Shown: one piece after another, positions 36,466 to 44,553 of the stretch
Numbering within the stretch: position 1 is the stretch's first letter
Layout: each line of letters begins with the position of its first letter
From: Rossellomorea aquimaris
GTDB lineage: Bacteria > Bacillota > Bacilli > Bacillales > Bacillaceae_B
Direction of reading: 5' to 3'
Assembly (NCBI RefSeq): GCF_020171925.1
Contig: NZ_JAIVAR010000005.1
Location: 124,001-188,000 of the forward strand
DNA length: 64,000 nucleotides
Position numbers and translations under genes: made by a program
Notes under the pieces: model-generated
What the model saw: only the letters and a program-made list of their open reading frames with translations
Told to the model about the DNA's origin: nothing
Databases searched by the model: none

Positions 36466-37130
36466 CCTCCATCCAAATGTGGTGCGCAAATCTGTCCACG
36501 AATGGACTCGTTCGTAGTGGATTAATCCAGTCTTTTAGCCTGAATCTTCGAGGTTTGATCAAGAATCTTTTAGTTTTGACTATAAATCTTCCGGTTTCAA
36601 TCAATAAACTTCGAGTTCCATCCATAATTCTTTCGATTTTTAGATTTATTCCGTCACTTGGAATATAAATCCATAAACAAAAAGTCGCCATTTAAAAGAG
36701 GTTCGTAAATTTATCCACGATCAGACTCGACTATAGCGGAAAAAACCAGTCTCCAGTCCGAATCTTTGAGGTTTGATCAAGAATCTTTTAGTTTTGACTA
36801 TAAATCTTCCGGTTTCAATCAATAATCTTCGAGTTCCATCCATTATTCTTTCGATTTTTAGATTTATTCCGTCACTTGGAATATAAATCCATAAACAGAC
36901 AAACAAAAAGTCGCCATTTAAATAGAGGCTCGTAAATTTATCCACGATCAGACTCGACTATAGCAGATTAACCCAGTCTTCTAGCCTCAATCTTCGAGGT
37001 TTGTTCAAAAATCTTTTAACGTTAACCACTAATCTTTCGGTTCCAATCAACAATCTTCGAGTTCCACCCATTATTCTTTCGATTTTCACGTTTATTGCGT
37101 CATTTGGAAAATAAACCCACAAACAGCAAC
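36466..37130. repeat. array 1 of 21-nt-periodic motifs, three units
   Basis: Three units of about 218-228 bp (landmark GTCACTT/GTCATTT at 36653, 36871 and 37099). Each unit holds five consecutive 21-nt elements beginning AATCTT or ATTCTT (e.g. AATCTTTTAGTTTTGACTAT, AATCTTCGAG...) and ends in ATTCCGTCACTT or a variant. Units 1 and 2 are nearly identical over about 150 bp; unit 3 is diverged. No conserved reading frame spans all units. It occupies the gap between helD and the ATP-grasp gene. The same element order recurs at 60980-61712. Confidence 0.9.
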
Positions 37131-37168
37131 AAACCTATAACAACGCACCACCACACCCCAAACCAACC

Positions 37169-37194
37169 AAAAAAAGCCCTCATCCAAGAGGGCT
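37169..37194 (-). terminator. intrinsic terminator of the ATP-grasp gene
   Basis: Leftward stem AGCCCTC / GAGGGCT with a 6-nt loop followed by TTTTT. Confidence 0.75.
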
Positions 37195-37219
37195 CCCATT
37201 CCAACCTATCCAACAACCA

Positions 37220-38152
37220 TCACAGTTTTTCCAACTCACTGCCGAGATACTTTGCAAGCTCTAGCATGCCGTACTTCCCGGCAGCTTCCTCGGCGTCTTT
37301 ATTATAGTTGGTATTGGTGTTCACATCATACGTATAGATCGTTCCTTCAGCGTCCCTGATGAATTCGATCCCGGCGATATCGATTTTGTTCATACGAAGG
37401 AATTCCTCATACTTTGTTAAGATTCCGTCTTCAAAACCATCGATCACCTTGAATTTTGGTGCTTCTTCCTTCTCTCCGACCGGACAATATAAATCGTCGA
37501 TTTGGCAGGCATCCGCGGGGCATAGTTCGAAGCCTTCGGACGTATCGACGCGGACTGCATAGATAAACTTGCCACCGATGAATTCACAGCGGGTGATGGA
37601 TGAATCGGGAGACTCGATGTATTCCTGGATCAGGGTTGTCCCATCCAGCGGCTCCTCGAACGAATCACTATATACATATTCCTTCAATGCTTCCACCGAA
37701 TGAAATAATTGTACACCCAAGCCTTTACCGGCACGGTTATGCTTTGTGATGAATGATGGCTTACCGAGTTTTTCTGCGGCTTCGATGATTTGGTCTTTCC
37801 CGACTGCAGCGATCGTCAGAGGCGTTTTGATGCCTGCAGCGTTCAATGCCATGTATTGATTGACCTTGCTGACTTCCAATCGAAGTGCACGTGTGCCGTT
37901 CAGGACCTTCCGATCATGGCGCTCAAGCCAGGATAGGACGCTTTCCGTGAGCTCCGGTGCATAGCGATGATTTCTGGTGTGCGAGGATGCACTGATCCGA
38001 TTATAGAAGATGCCTTCCGGGGGCGCTTCCGTTAAATCAACCACTCCTTGATCGAGGAACCACTCCTCAAACGGGAGGTCCAGTTCATTCAGGCGATTCG
38101 TAAGATGTTGGGTCCAATCACTGTTTTCGTGTATCACATGAATTTTTTTCAA
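37220..38152 (-). CDS. RimK-like ATP-grasp ligase
   Basis: The protein of about 310 residues has an ATP-grasp fold: nucleotide-binding Lys in PSFITKHNRAGKGLGVQLF, hinge IQEYIES and metal-binding GIEFIRDAEGTIYTYDVNTNTNY (Glu/Asn). It belongs to the RimK/alpha-L-glutamate-ligase-like group that forms amide or peptide bonds with ATP; the substrate is unknown. A TTG start at 38152 is chosen because GAGGGA is 6 nt upstream, whereas the preceding ATG (38158) abuts it. It is monocistronic. Confidence 0.85.
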   Translation of the reverse strand: MKKIHVIHENSDWTQHLTNRLNELDLPFEEWFLDQGVVDLTEAPPEGIFYNRISASSHTRNHRYAPELTESVLSWLERHDRKVLNGTRALRLEVSKVNQYMALNAAGIKTPLTIAAVGKDQIIEAAEKLGKPSFITKHNRAGKGLGVQLFHSVEALKEYVYSDSFEEPLDGTTLIQEYIESPDSSITRCEFIGGKFIYAVRVDTSEGFELCPADACQIDDLYCPVGEKEEAPKFKVIDGFEDGILTKYEEFLRMNKIDIAGIEFIRDAEGTIYTYDVNTNTNYNKDAEEAAGKYGMLELAKYLGSELEKL

Positions 38153-38230
38153 GAGCATTCCCTCATTTTTTAAAAGATGATAAAACCGACTTAAATACAA
38201 AGTAATCCTACTATAAAAGTAGGATTACTG

Positions 38231-38704
38231 TCAAAATCGTTTATCATTTCGGGATCTCTTATTTCTTATCTGGATTTTCATTCCGCTTTTCGCAATGGGC
38301 GTTTCGTTCGTGGGTTTACCGAGGGGCTTCTCAACTGCTTGATCCGCTTTCATCAAGTCCCTTATTTCCTGTAGCACTTCAAGGTTCGTGGTCGGTCTGA
38401 CTTTGTAAGGCTCCTCCCCTCCCTTTAAGCGGTTGAAGAGCTTGATCATGATGAAGATGCTGGCAGCGACAAGGAGAAAATCGACTGTTGTCTGAATGAA
38501 CTTCCCAATTTCGATCACCTCAGCCTTTACTTTCAATGTCAATCCTTCAAAGTTTATGCCTCCGAATAATATGCCGACGAGGGGCATCATGATATCCTGA
38601 ACCAGGGATTCTACGATCTTTCCAAAAGCTGCCCCGATGATGACAGCGATGGCAAGGTCAAAGACATTTCCCCTTGAAATGAAATGCTTGAATTCTTTCA
38701 ACAT
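38231..38704 (-). CDS. mscL: large-conductance mechanosensitive channel MscL
   Basis: The 157-residue channel subunit opens under membrane tension to release solutes on osmotic downshock. It has the conserved N-terminal amphipathic helix and TM1 (FKHFISRGNVFDLAIAVIIGAAFGKIVESL), the periplasmic loop and TM2 (VDFLLVAASIFIMIKLFNRL). The C-terminal tail extends about 25 residues beyond usual MscL and is basic (KIQIRNKRSRNDKRF). AGGTGA lies 8 nt before the ATG at 38704, favoured over GTG 38716. Confidence 0.95.
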   Translation of the reverse strand: MLKEFKHFISRGNVFDLAIAVIIGAAFGKIVESLVQDIMMPLVGILFGGINFEGLTLKVKAEVIEIGKFIQTTVDFLLVAASIFIMIKLFNRLKGGEEPYKVRPTTNLEVLQEIRDLMKADQAVEKPLGKPTNETPIAKSGMKIQIRNKRSRNDKRF

Positions 38705-38780
38705 CCACTTCTTCACCTACCATTCCCTTATTAAATCATATGGTCCGGGTCAGGCGGGTATGAGGACAAACTTATGAAAA

Positions 38781-38809
38781 AAAGAAGCCGGTCCAATGAT
38801 CGGCTTCTT
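38781..38809 (-). terminator. intrinsic terminator of the 31-residue micro-protein gene
   Basis: Leftward stem AAGAAGCCG / CGGCTTCTT with a 10-nt loop and T7; the stem begins at the stop codon. Confidence 0.8.
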
Positions 38810-38903
38810 ACATGATATACTTTCGTACCATGGCAAAGAGAAGGAATAAGGCAACGATGAACATGACAATGACAAGGATTTTTTCTTCCTTATTACCAAG
38901 CAT
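38808..38903 (-). CDS. 31-residue single-helix membrane micro-protein
   Basis: The frame encodes a charged start (MLGNKEEK), one hydrophobic helix (about residues 9-25, ILVIVMFIVALFLLFAMV) and a basic end (RKYIM). GGGAGG lies 9 nt before ATG, and an intrinsic terminator begins at the stop codon, so it looks like a complete small gene. I do not recognise a family. It lies between mscL and the LacI regulator gene. Confidence 0.6.
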   Translation of the reverse strand: MLGNKEEKILVIVMFIVALFLLFAMVRKYIM

Positions 38904-38968
38904 AGTGATTCGCCTCCCTGTAGTTTACCTTCCCCCAGTGTACGATAATTTAGCATTCGTTTCACTTT

Positions 38969-39928
38969 TTACACACTGGTTCGTTCGATCAGATGTGTTT
39001 CAAGTATGACCGGGGCAGAAGCATTGTCTTCCAAGAACAAGTTAAATGCCTCCTCGCCAAGCTTCCTGATCGGCACTTCAAATGAAGTGATATCGAAAGC
39101 TTCTGCGATTGGATGGTTATCAAAGCTCAGGATGGCCAGGTCGTCGGGAATGACAATCCCCTTTCTCCTTGCTTCGGATACGATTCCTGCAGCTACCTGG
39201 TCACTTGTCACAATGAGGGCTGTTGGCTTCTGCTTTAATTCCTGCCAGTGGAGAAGGACCTCCCTTCCATCTTTAAGGTCGATGCACTCTGTAAAGATCC
39301 ACTCTTTTCTTACTTGTTGTCCCGAGGCTTCTATTCCATCGGAGAAACCGCGTATTCGTTCCTCGCTGTTTGTACCGAATGTACGGTGGATGCATAATCC
39401 GATTTCCTTATGGCCCCTTGGTTGCAGATGATCGATACCGGCGCGGATGGCTTCATAATGATTAATGAATACTTTTTTCTCAGTCCCATGAAGGTTTTCA
39501 CAGAATACGACATTCTGTCCATGGAGAAATGGTGATAAGGTTTCAAGGGAATTCGTCCTTGAAGCGATGATCAAGCCATCGACCTCTTTCATCTGGAGGC
39601 GATGAAATGCATCCAGCTCCGCTTCCTTTTCATAATCAGTCTGGAAAACCTTGAGGTGATAACCATGTTTCAGCGCTTCCCCGGCAATGCCCTGAAGGAT
39701 CTCACCGAAGTAGGGAAGATTCAGGAATGGAAGGACGACACCGATACAATACGTTTTTCCTTTGGAGAGGTGGACAGCATTGGCATTTTTTATGTAGTTC
39801 AATTCTTTAACAGCTTGCAATACTTTCTGTCTCTTCTCTTCCTTTACATAAGGATGGTCATTCAACACCCTCGAGACGGTCGAAACCGAGACACCGGCCT
39901 TATGGGCGATCTTTCGGATATTCGTCAT
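38969..39928 (-). CDS. LacI-family transcriptional regulator
   Basis: The 319-residue repressor has an N-terminal helix-turn-helix (IRKIAHKAGVSVSTVSRVLNDHPYV), a hinge helix and a periplasmic-binding-like effector domain (IGVVLPFLNLPYFGEILQGI ... VDGLIIASR ... LAILSFDNHPIAEAF). The ATG at 39928 follows GAGGGGAT. A perfect operator-like palindrome (39983-39996) sits 55 bp upstream, between this gene and a divergent 45-residue membrane protein gene, so autoregulation and control of that gene are likely. No sugar gene is adjacent, so the effector is unknown. Confidence 0.92.
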   Translation of the reverse strand: MTNIRKIAHKAGVSVSTVSRVLNDHPYVKEEKRQKVLQAVKELNYIKNANAVHLSKGKTYCIGVVLPFLNLPYFGEILQGIAGEALKHGYHLKVFQTDYEKEAELDAFHRLQMKEVDGLIIASRTNSLETLSPFLHGQNVVFCENLHGTEKKVFINHYEAIRAGIDHLQPRGHKEIGLCIHRTFGTNSEERIRGFSDGIEASGQQVRKEWIFTECIDLKDGREVLLHWQELKQKPTALIVTSDQVAAGIVSEARRKGIVIPDDLAILSFDNHPIAEAFDITSFEVPIRKLGEEAFNLFLEDNASAPVILETHLIERTSV

Positions 39929-39982
39929 GGTACTATCCCCTCTTATTTTTAGATTCGATGATTTTAAAAATAACGCTTGCAC

Positions 39983-39996
39983 TGAAACGCGTTTCA
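39983..39996. promoter_or_regulatory. LacI-type operator
   Basis: TGAAACGCGTTTCA is a perfect 14-bp palindrome of LacI-family style. It lies directly after TTGCAC (39977-39982) and before TATAGT (about 40002-40007), so it fills the spacer of a likely rightward promoter. Its central GC instead of CG argues against a CcpA cre site. Confidence 0.65.
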
Positions 39997-40049
39997 CAAA
40001 TTATAGTGGGGGTAGTTACAAAAGATGCTCTCTAAAGGAGGAATGAAGC

Positions 40050-40187
40050 ATGCTTGGCATTTTGTACCTTCCCGTTCTTTGTTTCATTATAATAGGTGGT
40101 GGCTATCTTGCTTTGGAACCGATCAATTTCTTCACCGTTAAAGACAGAGATGATCCGTTTGATTCACTTTTTAATGATCGCATGTAA
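40050..40187 (+). CDS. 45-residue membrane micro-protein controlled by the LacI-type operator
   Basis: AAAGGAGG lies 8 nt before ATG. The peptide has one hydrophobic helix (about 3-21, GILYLPVLCFIIIGGGYLA) and an acidic/polar tail (VKDRDDPFDSLFNDRM). It is the only gene rightward of the LacI operator before a hairpin at 40198-40230, so it is probably the regulator's main local target. No family is recognised. A transport accessory or regulatory peptide is possible but unproven. Confidence 0.65.
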   Translation: MLGILYLPVLCFIIIGGGYLALEPINFFTVKDRDDPFDSLFNDRM

Positions 40188-40197
40188 TCTTCTGTAT

Positions 40198-40230
40198 CCG
40201 GCTCCGACCTATGATAAAGGAACGAGCCGG
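40198..40230. terminator. weak hairpin between convergent genes
   Basis: Stem CCGGCTC / GAGCCGG with a 19-nt loop; AT-rich sequence on the right. It may end both the 45-residue gene and the YodB-like gene. Confidence 0.4.
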
Positions 40231-40241
40231 TCAAGATTTAT

Positions 40242-40544
40242 TTATTGGTCCATCCACTTATTGGCCCATCCATGTACCGATTCAAGGACCGGTTGAAGGT
40301 CTCTTCCTTTATCTGTCAGGCTGTAAGTGATCTTTACAGGCTGGCCATCCACACAATCCCGTTTGACGATTCCCCATTTCTCAAGTTCCTTCAGCTTGTC
40401 GGACAGTACCTTTTGACTTAGATTCGGGATTCTTTCATTAATATCTTTAAAACGGCAGGTTCCGTCAAATAATACTTTTATGATGACACCCACCCAGCGC
40501 TTTCCCAAGATTGAAAAAGCAGCTTCATATTTTGGACAGATCAA
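40242..40544 (-). CDS. HxlR/DUF24-family redox regulator, YodB-like
   Basis: The protein of about 100 residues has the HxlR winged helix (FSILGKRWVGVIIKVLFDGTCRFKDI ... LSQKVLSDKLKELEKWGIV). The N-terminal ICPK cysteine is the conserved sensing residue of YodB/CatR-type repressors, which respond to quinones and diamide. It is divergent from a YodC-like nitroreductase with a matching operator between them. A TTG at 40544 is chosen as start (AAGGAAG 9 nt upstream); TTG at 40553 is too close to the ribosome site. The YodB assignment rests on similarity and gene pairing. Confidence 0.88.
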   Translation of the reverse strand: MICPKYEAAFSILGKRWVGVIIKVLFDGTCRFKDINERIPNLSQKVLSDKLKELEKWGIVKRDCVDGQPVKITYSLTDKGRDLQPVLESVHGWANKWMDQ

Positions 40545-40584
40545 TGGTTTCAACTTCCTTTACACTTCCTTACAAGCTCATATC

Positions 40585-40613
40585 TTGACGCAAAATTTGA
40601 CGTCCGTTATAGT
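40585..40613 (+). promoter_or_regulatory. promoter of the YodC-like nitroreductase
   Basis: TTGACG (40585-40590), 17 bp, TATAGT (40608-40613). A second TTGACG at 40598-40603 may serve an alternative start. Confidence 0.6.
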
Positions 40614-40632
40614 AGTCATGTTATAAGATTCA

Positions 40633-40647
40633 CTTACAAAAAGTAAG
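40633..40647. promoter_or_regulatory. HxlR-type operator
   Basis: CTTACAAAAAGTAAG, an inverted repeat with a 5-bp A-tract centre, resembles YodB/CatR operators. It lies just after the predicted transcription start of the nitroreductase gene, where repressor binding would block it. Confidence 0.55.
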
Positions 40648-40705
40648 CATCATCCAAATATACCCTATATTATAGCACTTTTCTCACATCAAGGAGGCAA
40701 ATATC

Positions 40706-41317
40706 ATGACAGACTTCTTTCAAGTAGCAGAGGAACGACGATCTACGAAAGTGTATAATCCGGAGCTTGAGATTCCGAGAGAAGAATTGGTTGAAATTCT
40801 TGAGACTGCAGGGAGGGCACCTTCGGCATGGAACTTGCAGCATTGGAGATTTCTTGTGTTCGACCAAAAAGATGTTCAGGAGCGCTTGCTATCGATTGCC
40901 TACAATCAGCAGCAAGTTGTTGATGCTTCCGCGGTTGTAGCGGTATTAGGTGATCTTGAAGCCGATAAGAATATCGATCCAGTCCTCGATCCTTCAGTGG
41001 AAAAAGGGGAAATGACCGCAGAATTGAAAGAAATTTTAACGAAGCAAATCAAAGGCGCGTACAGCCGTGAACAATACCCAAGGGATGCAGCGTTCAGTAA
41101 TGCTTCCCTGGCAGCCATGCAGCTTATGCTCGCTGCGAAAGCCAAGGGATGGGACACATGTCCGATCGGAGGCTTCAACCCAGCTGCCCTGATGACGGAA
41201 TTCAATGTCTCTGATCGCTACTTGCCGATCATGCTGATCACGATTGGAAAACCTTTGCAAGAAGCGCGTAAAACCGATCGCCTAGATATTCGCAATCTGA
41301 TTGACTGGGCAGAGTGA
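40706..41317 (+). CDS. NAD(P)H nitroreductase, YodC/MhqN-like
   Basis: The 203-residue FMN-dependent nitroreductase has an N-terminal RRSTK FMN-contact segment, APSAWNLQHWRFLV, ASLAAMQLMLAAKAKGWDTCPIGGF and a closing LITIGKP, all as in B. subtilis YodC. It probably reduces quinones or nitro-compounds to protect thiols. AAGGAGGCAAATATC precedes the ATG. It is divergent from the YodB-like repressor, with promoter and operator visible. Confidence 0.93.
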   Translation: MTDFFQVAEERRSTKVYNPELEIPREELVEILETAGRAPSAWNLQHWRFLVFDQKDVQERLLSIAYNQQQVVDASAVVAVLGDLEADKNIDPVLDPSVEKGEMTAELKEILTKQIKGAYSREQYPRDAAFSNASLAAMQLMLAAKAKGWDTCPIGGFNPAALMTEFNVSDRYLPIMLITIGKPLQEARKTDRLDIRNLIDWAE

Positions 41318-41323
41318 TAAAGG

Positions 41324-41358
41324 AAAAGCCACATCCTCTTTACATGGATGTGGCTTTT
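41324..41358. terminator. bidirectional terminator between yodC-like gene and rocB
   Basis: Stem AAAAGCCACATCC / GGATGTGGCTTTT with a short loop; A-run left, T5 right. Confidence 0.85.
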
Positions 41359-41367
41359 TCAATACCT

Positions 41368-43014
41368 TCAGATGTCCAATAATTCCCCTGTCACCCTTTG
41401 TATGATCACAGGTAGCACCGAAAAGGTATATGGCTTATATACTCTCTCCGTCCACTGATGACCATCTTTTCCGTAGACCCCGATGTTGATCGATGGGATA
41501 TTCAACTTTCGGATGTGATCGATCGGGACAGGATATAGTTCGTCGATCAACGGCAGATTTTTTTTGATGACTTCAATGTCTTCATCTTCTTCATGCAGTG
41601 ATAGAAAGCTCCCATCTGCAAGATAAGGGAAAAACCGTTTCATCACAAACTCTTCACCTGTCTCTTCCGAAATGTCATCCAGGCACTTACCTAGTACTTC
41701 CTTCACTTTTTTCCCGTGCTCATTTTCTTCATTCAGGTAGTTATGAGGCAAGAATGGAGGAGCAAAGAAAATGATGACTCTCGGTGTCCGGTCCGGATCC
41801 AGAAGCTGAAGGGCTTCCACCATTTTATAGGCAATCGAGCGCTTGTCTTCGCCTTTATGCTGTTCATAAACTTCCTCCATCACAGGCTCAGGTTCGATGC
41901 CCCTTTCTTTCAACCAGAAGATGTATTCCCTCAATGTGAGCACCTCGACTTGCCAGGACAACTCCCTTTCCGGGAACCCATGGTATTTCCGGTAGCTCTC
42001 ATACTGTTCCTTGCTTCGCTCTTCCAGATGCGCGACCGCTTTCATGGCGGCTTTCTTCATTTGATATAGAACATCACGGGCCGTCTTTTCATAGACGAAA
42101 TAGTTGAAGTAGATCGACGTACTAAGCGGTGTCTGAACATTATACGCCGTCTTATCATCCTTGAAGTAGAGGCAGGAAGGCGGCAGAGTGAATTCACCCG
42201 GTATCTTCTCGACGAGGTCGAGGTTCTGATTGATTTCCAGGTTGATTTTTGAAGCGATCGCGGTCGGATCGATGGACGTCAGTACGTCGCCGACATGTGC
42301 TTCGCGCCCATAAATATAGTATCCAGGCAAAAATTTGCCTGCAGCACCTGTATAAATATATCGCTTGCAATCACCGTCATAAATCGGCGATATGAAATCT
42401 GTATTGATTGCCGCCAAATAATCCAGCCCTTCCCCCTTGAGACGATCGAGCTCGGACAATGCGGCAATCAGCCCGGCATGTTCACTTTCTTCGTCACCAT
42501 TGAACAAGAATAGGAGATTCCCAGGGGGGGCACTGTTTTGTTCCGTAAAGAAAAGAAGATTGGCGAGGTGTACGGCGATCCCACTCTGCATATCAAGGGA
42601 TCCCCTTCCAAACAGCCAATTTCCTGATCTGGCATCCTCCCTGACTCTTTCTTCGCCTTCATAATCCATGAAGAACTTCTGAAGGAAATCCGGATCATGG
42701 GCCATTTCCTGCAGGGCACCGTAATCATCGGTCCCCACTGTGTCATAATGGGCATGGAATAATAGCGTTTTTACTGATTCCCCCTCGAGTAGCGCGAACA
42801 CATTCTGCCTTTCGATCGGATCACCCGGCACATCCTGCATCCACACCTTGTCAGGATGCTGCCTGAAATAAGGGAATGATAGGATGATTTCATATATATA
42901 GCGAGCTTTTTGTTTTTCTCCCAATGTACCGTTATAGCTTTTCAGAGCGACTAAAGATCGTGTGATGAGTTCGATCCTTTCGGAGGTTGATTTATTTTTC
43001 AGCTGTTCATACAC
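41368..43014 (-). CDS. rocB: M20-family peptidase, RocB-like (arginine utilisation)
   Basis: The 548-residue protein is an M20/M25/M40 metal-dependent hydrolase with the first metal ligand in LLFHAHYDTVGTDDY, bridging Asp in GRGSLDMQSGI and catalytic Glu pair in LFNGDEESEHAG. Length and sequence fit RocB of the arginine-degradation regulon, whose exact reaction is unresolved. No other roc gene is adjacent, so its inclusion in arginine catabolism is by family only. It is monocistronic. Confidence 0.9.
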   Translation of the reverse strand: MYEQLKNKSTSERIELITRSLVALKSYNGTLGEKQKARYIYEIILSFPYFRQHPDKVWMQDVPGDPIERQNVFALLEGESVKTLLFHAHYDTVGTDDYGALQEMAHDPDFLQKFFMDYEGEERVREDARSGNWLFGRGSLDMQSGIAVHLANLLFFTEQNSAPPGNLLFLFNGDEESEHAGLIAALSELDRLKGEGLDYLAAINTDFISPIYDGDCKRYIYTGAAGKFLPGYYIYGREAHVGDVLTSIDPTAIASKINLEINQNLDLVEKIPGEFTLPPSCLYFKDDKTAYNVQTPLSTSIYFNYFVYEKTARDVLYQMKKAAMKAVAHLEERSKEQYESYRKYHGFPERELSWQVEVLTLREYIFWLKERGIEPEPVMEEVYEQHKGEDKRSIAYKMVEALQLLDPDRTPRVIIFFAPPFLPHNYLNEENEHGKKVKEVLGKCLDDISEETGEEFVMKRFFPYLADGSFLSLHEEDEDIEVIKKNLPLIDELYPVPIDHIRKLNIPSINIGVYGKDGHQWTERVYKPYTFSVLPVIIQRVTGELLDI

Positions 43015-43130
43015 CTTGAAACCGCTCCTTTCAATATTATGCTTTTGATGATTGATAACATCTTAACCAAAATGGGTACCATATGGAAGGGGTTTCAAAA
43101 TATTTTTTTATATTTTTTGAGTCACATCTA

Positions 43131-43159
43131 TTGAATTCCACCCCAATACCGAATATTAT
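43131..43159 (+). promoter_or_regulatory. sigma-A promoter of the purine permease gene
   Basis: TTGAAT (43131-43136), 17 bp, TATTAT (43154-43159). There is too little leader for a purine riboswitch and none is seen. Confidence 0.55.
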
Positions 43160-43203
43160 ATAATTTGTGTGTTTTTAATGTTCGTTTTTATGGAGGTATT
43201 ATT

Positions 43204-44505
43204 ATGTTTAGATTACAAGAAAACGGCACTACTCCTAAAACTGAAATTTTGGCGGGTTTAACGACATTCCTGACGATGGTCTATATCGTCATTGTCAACC
43301 CGATCATCTTAGCGGATGCAGGAGTACCATTTGACCAAGTTTTCTTAGCTACAATCATTTCAGCGGTGGCAGGTACGTTATGGATGGCGTTATTCGCCAA
43401 TTATCCGATTGCCATTGCACCGGGTATGGGACTCAATGCGTACTTCACTTACTCCGTTGTAGGCGCAAATGACGAGATTTCATACGTTGTTGCATTTTCA
43501 GCCGTTTTCGTTGCAGGGATCATTTTCGTCATTCTTTCCCTTACCCCATTCAGGGCAAAGTTGATAGAGGCGATTCCTCAGAACCTCAAGCACGGGATCA
43601 CGGCAGGAATCGGTTTATTCATCGCGTTCATCGGTCTGCGCCTTACTGGATTGATCGAGGCTCACCCGACGAACTTAGTGAAGCTTGGAGACCTTCATTC
43701 TCCTTCTGCCATTCTTGCACTGATCGGTCTCGGGGTGACACTCGTTCTCATGGTCTTGAATGTACATGGTGCATTATTCATCGGAATGATCGTGACGGCA
43801 TTGATTGCCTATTTTACCGGTGAGCTATCCTTTGATAAAGGGATCTTCGCCATCCCTCACCTACCGGAGGGCATCATCATCAGTAATCCGCTCACTGCTT
43901 TCAGTGATGTGGTGCAATACGGGCTGTATGCCGTTGTCTTCTCGTTCCTTCTTGTTACCATTTTCGATACGACCGGAACCATGATCGGGGTTGCACAGCA
44001 AGCTGGATTGATGAAAGGGAATCAGCTTCCAAGGGCCAGGGAAGCACTTCTTGCCGATTCCGTGGCAACGACAATCGGGGCCATGTTCGGTACAAGCCCT
44101 ACATCAGCCTATATCGAATCTTCTGCAGGGGTTTCCGCAGGTGGAAGGACCGGTTTGACGACATTGACCGTTTCGGTATTATTCATCGCCTCCGCCTTCT
44201 TCGGTCCTCTTGTCAGTGCAGTGTCAGGAATTTCAGCCATCACGGCACCTGCGTTGATCATTGTTGGAAGCCTGATGATGGGGAGCATCTCCCATATCAA
44301 ATGGGATCAGCTTGATGAAGCATTTCCGGCATTCTTGATCATCCTCAGCATGCCACTGACATCAAGCATTGCAACAGGGATCGCGCTCGGGTTCATTTCC
44401 TACCCATTATTAAAAGTCGTAAAAGGGCAATGGAAGCAGGTACATCCGCTTGTCTACATCTTTGCGGTATTATTCTTCTACCAGCTCGCCTTCCTGCCTC
44501 ATTAA
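43204..44505 (+). CDS. AzgA-type purine permease (PbuG/PbuO-like)
   Basis: The 433-residue transporter of the NCS2/AzgA group takes up hypoxanthine, guanine or adenine with protons. Signatures: GLTTFLTMVYIVIVNPIILADAG at the N-terminus, ANYPIAIAPGMGLNAYFTYSVV, FDTTGTMIGVAQQAG and SPTSAYIESSAGVSAGGRTGL. The size fits PbuO (YtiP) slightly better than PbuG. GGAGGT lies 7 nt before the ATG at 43204; a frame open to 43165 has no ribosome site. It is monocistronic with promoter and terminator visible. Confidence 0.93.
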   Translation: MFRLQENGTTPKTEILAGLTTFLTMVYIVIVNPIILADAGVPFDQVFLATIISAVAGTLWMALFANYPIAIAPGMGLNAYFTYSVVGANDEISYVVAFSAVFVAGIIFVILSLTPFRAKLIEAIPQNLKHGITAGIGLFIAFIGLRLTGLIEAHPTNLVKLGDLHSPSAILALIGLGVTLVLMVLNVHGALFIGMIVTALIAYFTGELSFDKGIFAIPHLPEGIIISNPLTAFSDVVQYGLYAVVFSFLLVTIFDTTGTMIGVAQQAGLMKGNQLPRAREALLADSVATTIGAMFGTSPTSAYIESSAGVSAGGRTGLTTLTVSVLFIASAFFGPLVSAVSGISAITAPALIIVGSLMMGSISHIKWDQLDEAFPAFLIILSMPLTSSIATGIALGFISYPLLKVVKGQWKQVHPLVYIFAVLFFYQLAFLPH

Positions 44506-44508
44506 TAA

Positions 44509-44536
44509 AAAAGCCGCTCAGTGATGAGCGGCTTTT
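44509..44536. terminator. bidirectional intrinsic terminator
   Basis: Stem AAAAGCCGCTCA / TGAGCGGCTTTT around a 4-nt loop, just after the permease stop and before the convergent phosphatase stop. Confidence 0.9.
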
Positions 44537-44553
44537 GTTATGTAGTACGAGTC

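Noticed and set aside
36452..36945. Two minus-strand frames with heptapeptide repeats in array 1
   Set aside because: They exist only in units 1 and 2, lack good ribosome sites, and the frame is broken in unit 3 and in all units of array 2.
36466..37130. CRISPR array
   Set aside because: The 21-nt elements have no constant repeat of 24-40 nt with unique spacers, and no cas genes are present.
39983..39996. CcpA cre site
   Set aside because: The palindrome has GC at the centre where cre needs CG, and it lies beside a LacI-family regulator gene, so it is more likely that protein's own operator.
43015..43203. Purine riboswitch upstream of the purine permease
   Set aside because: A promoter at 43131-43159 leaves under 45 nt of leader and the conserved riboswitch core is absent.
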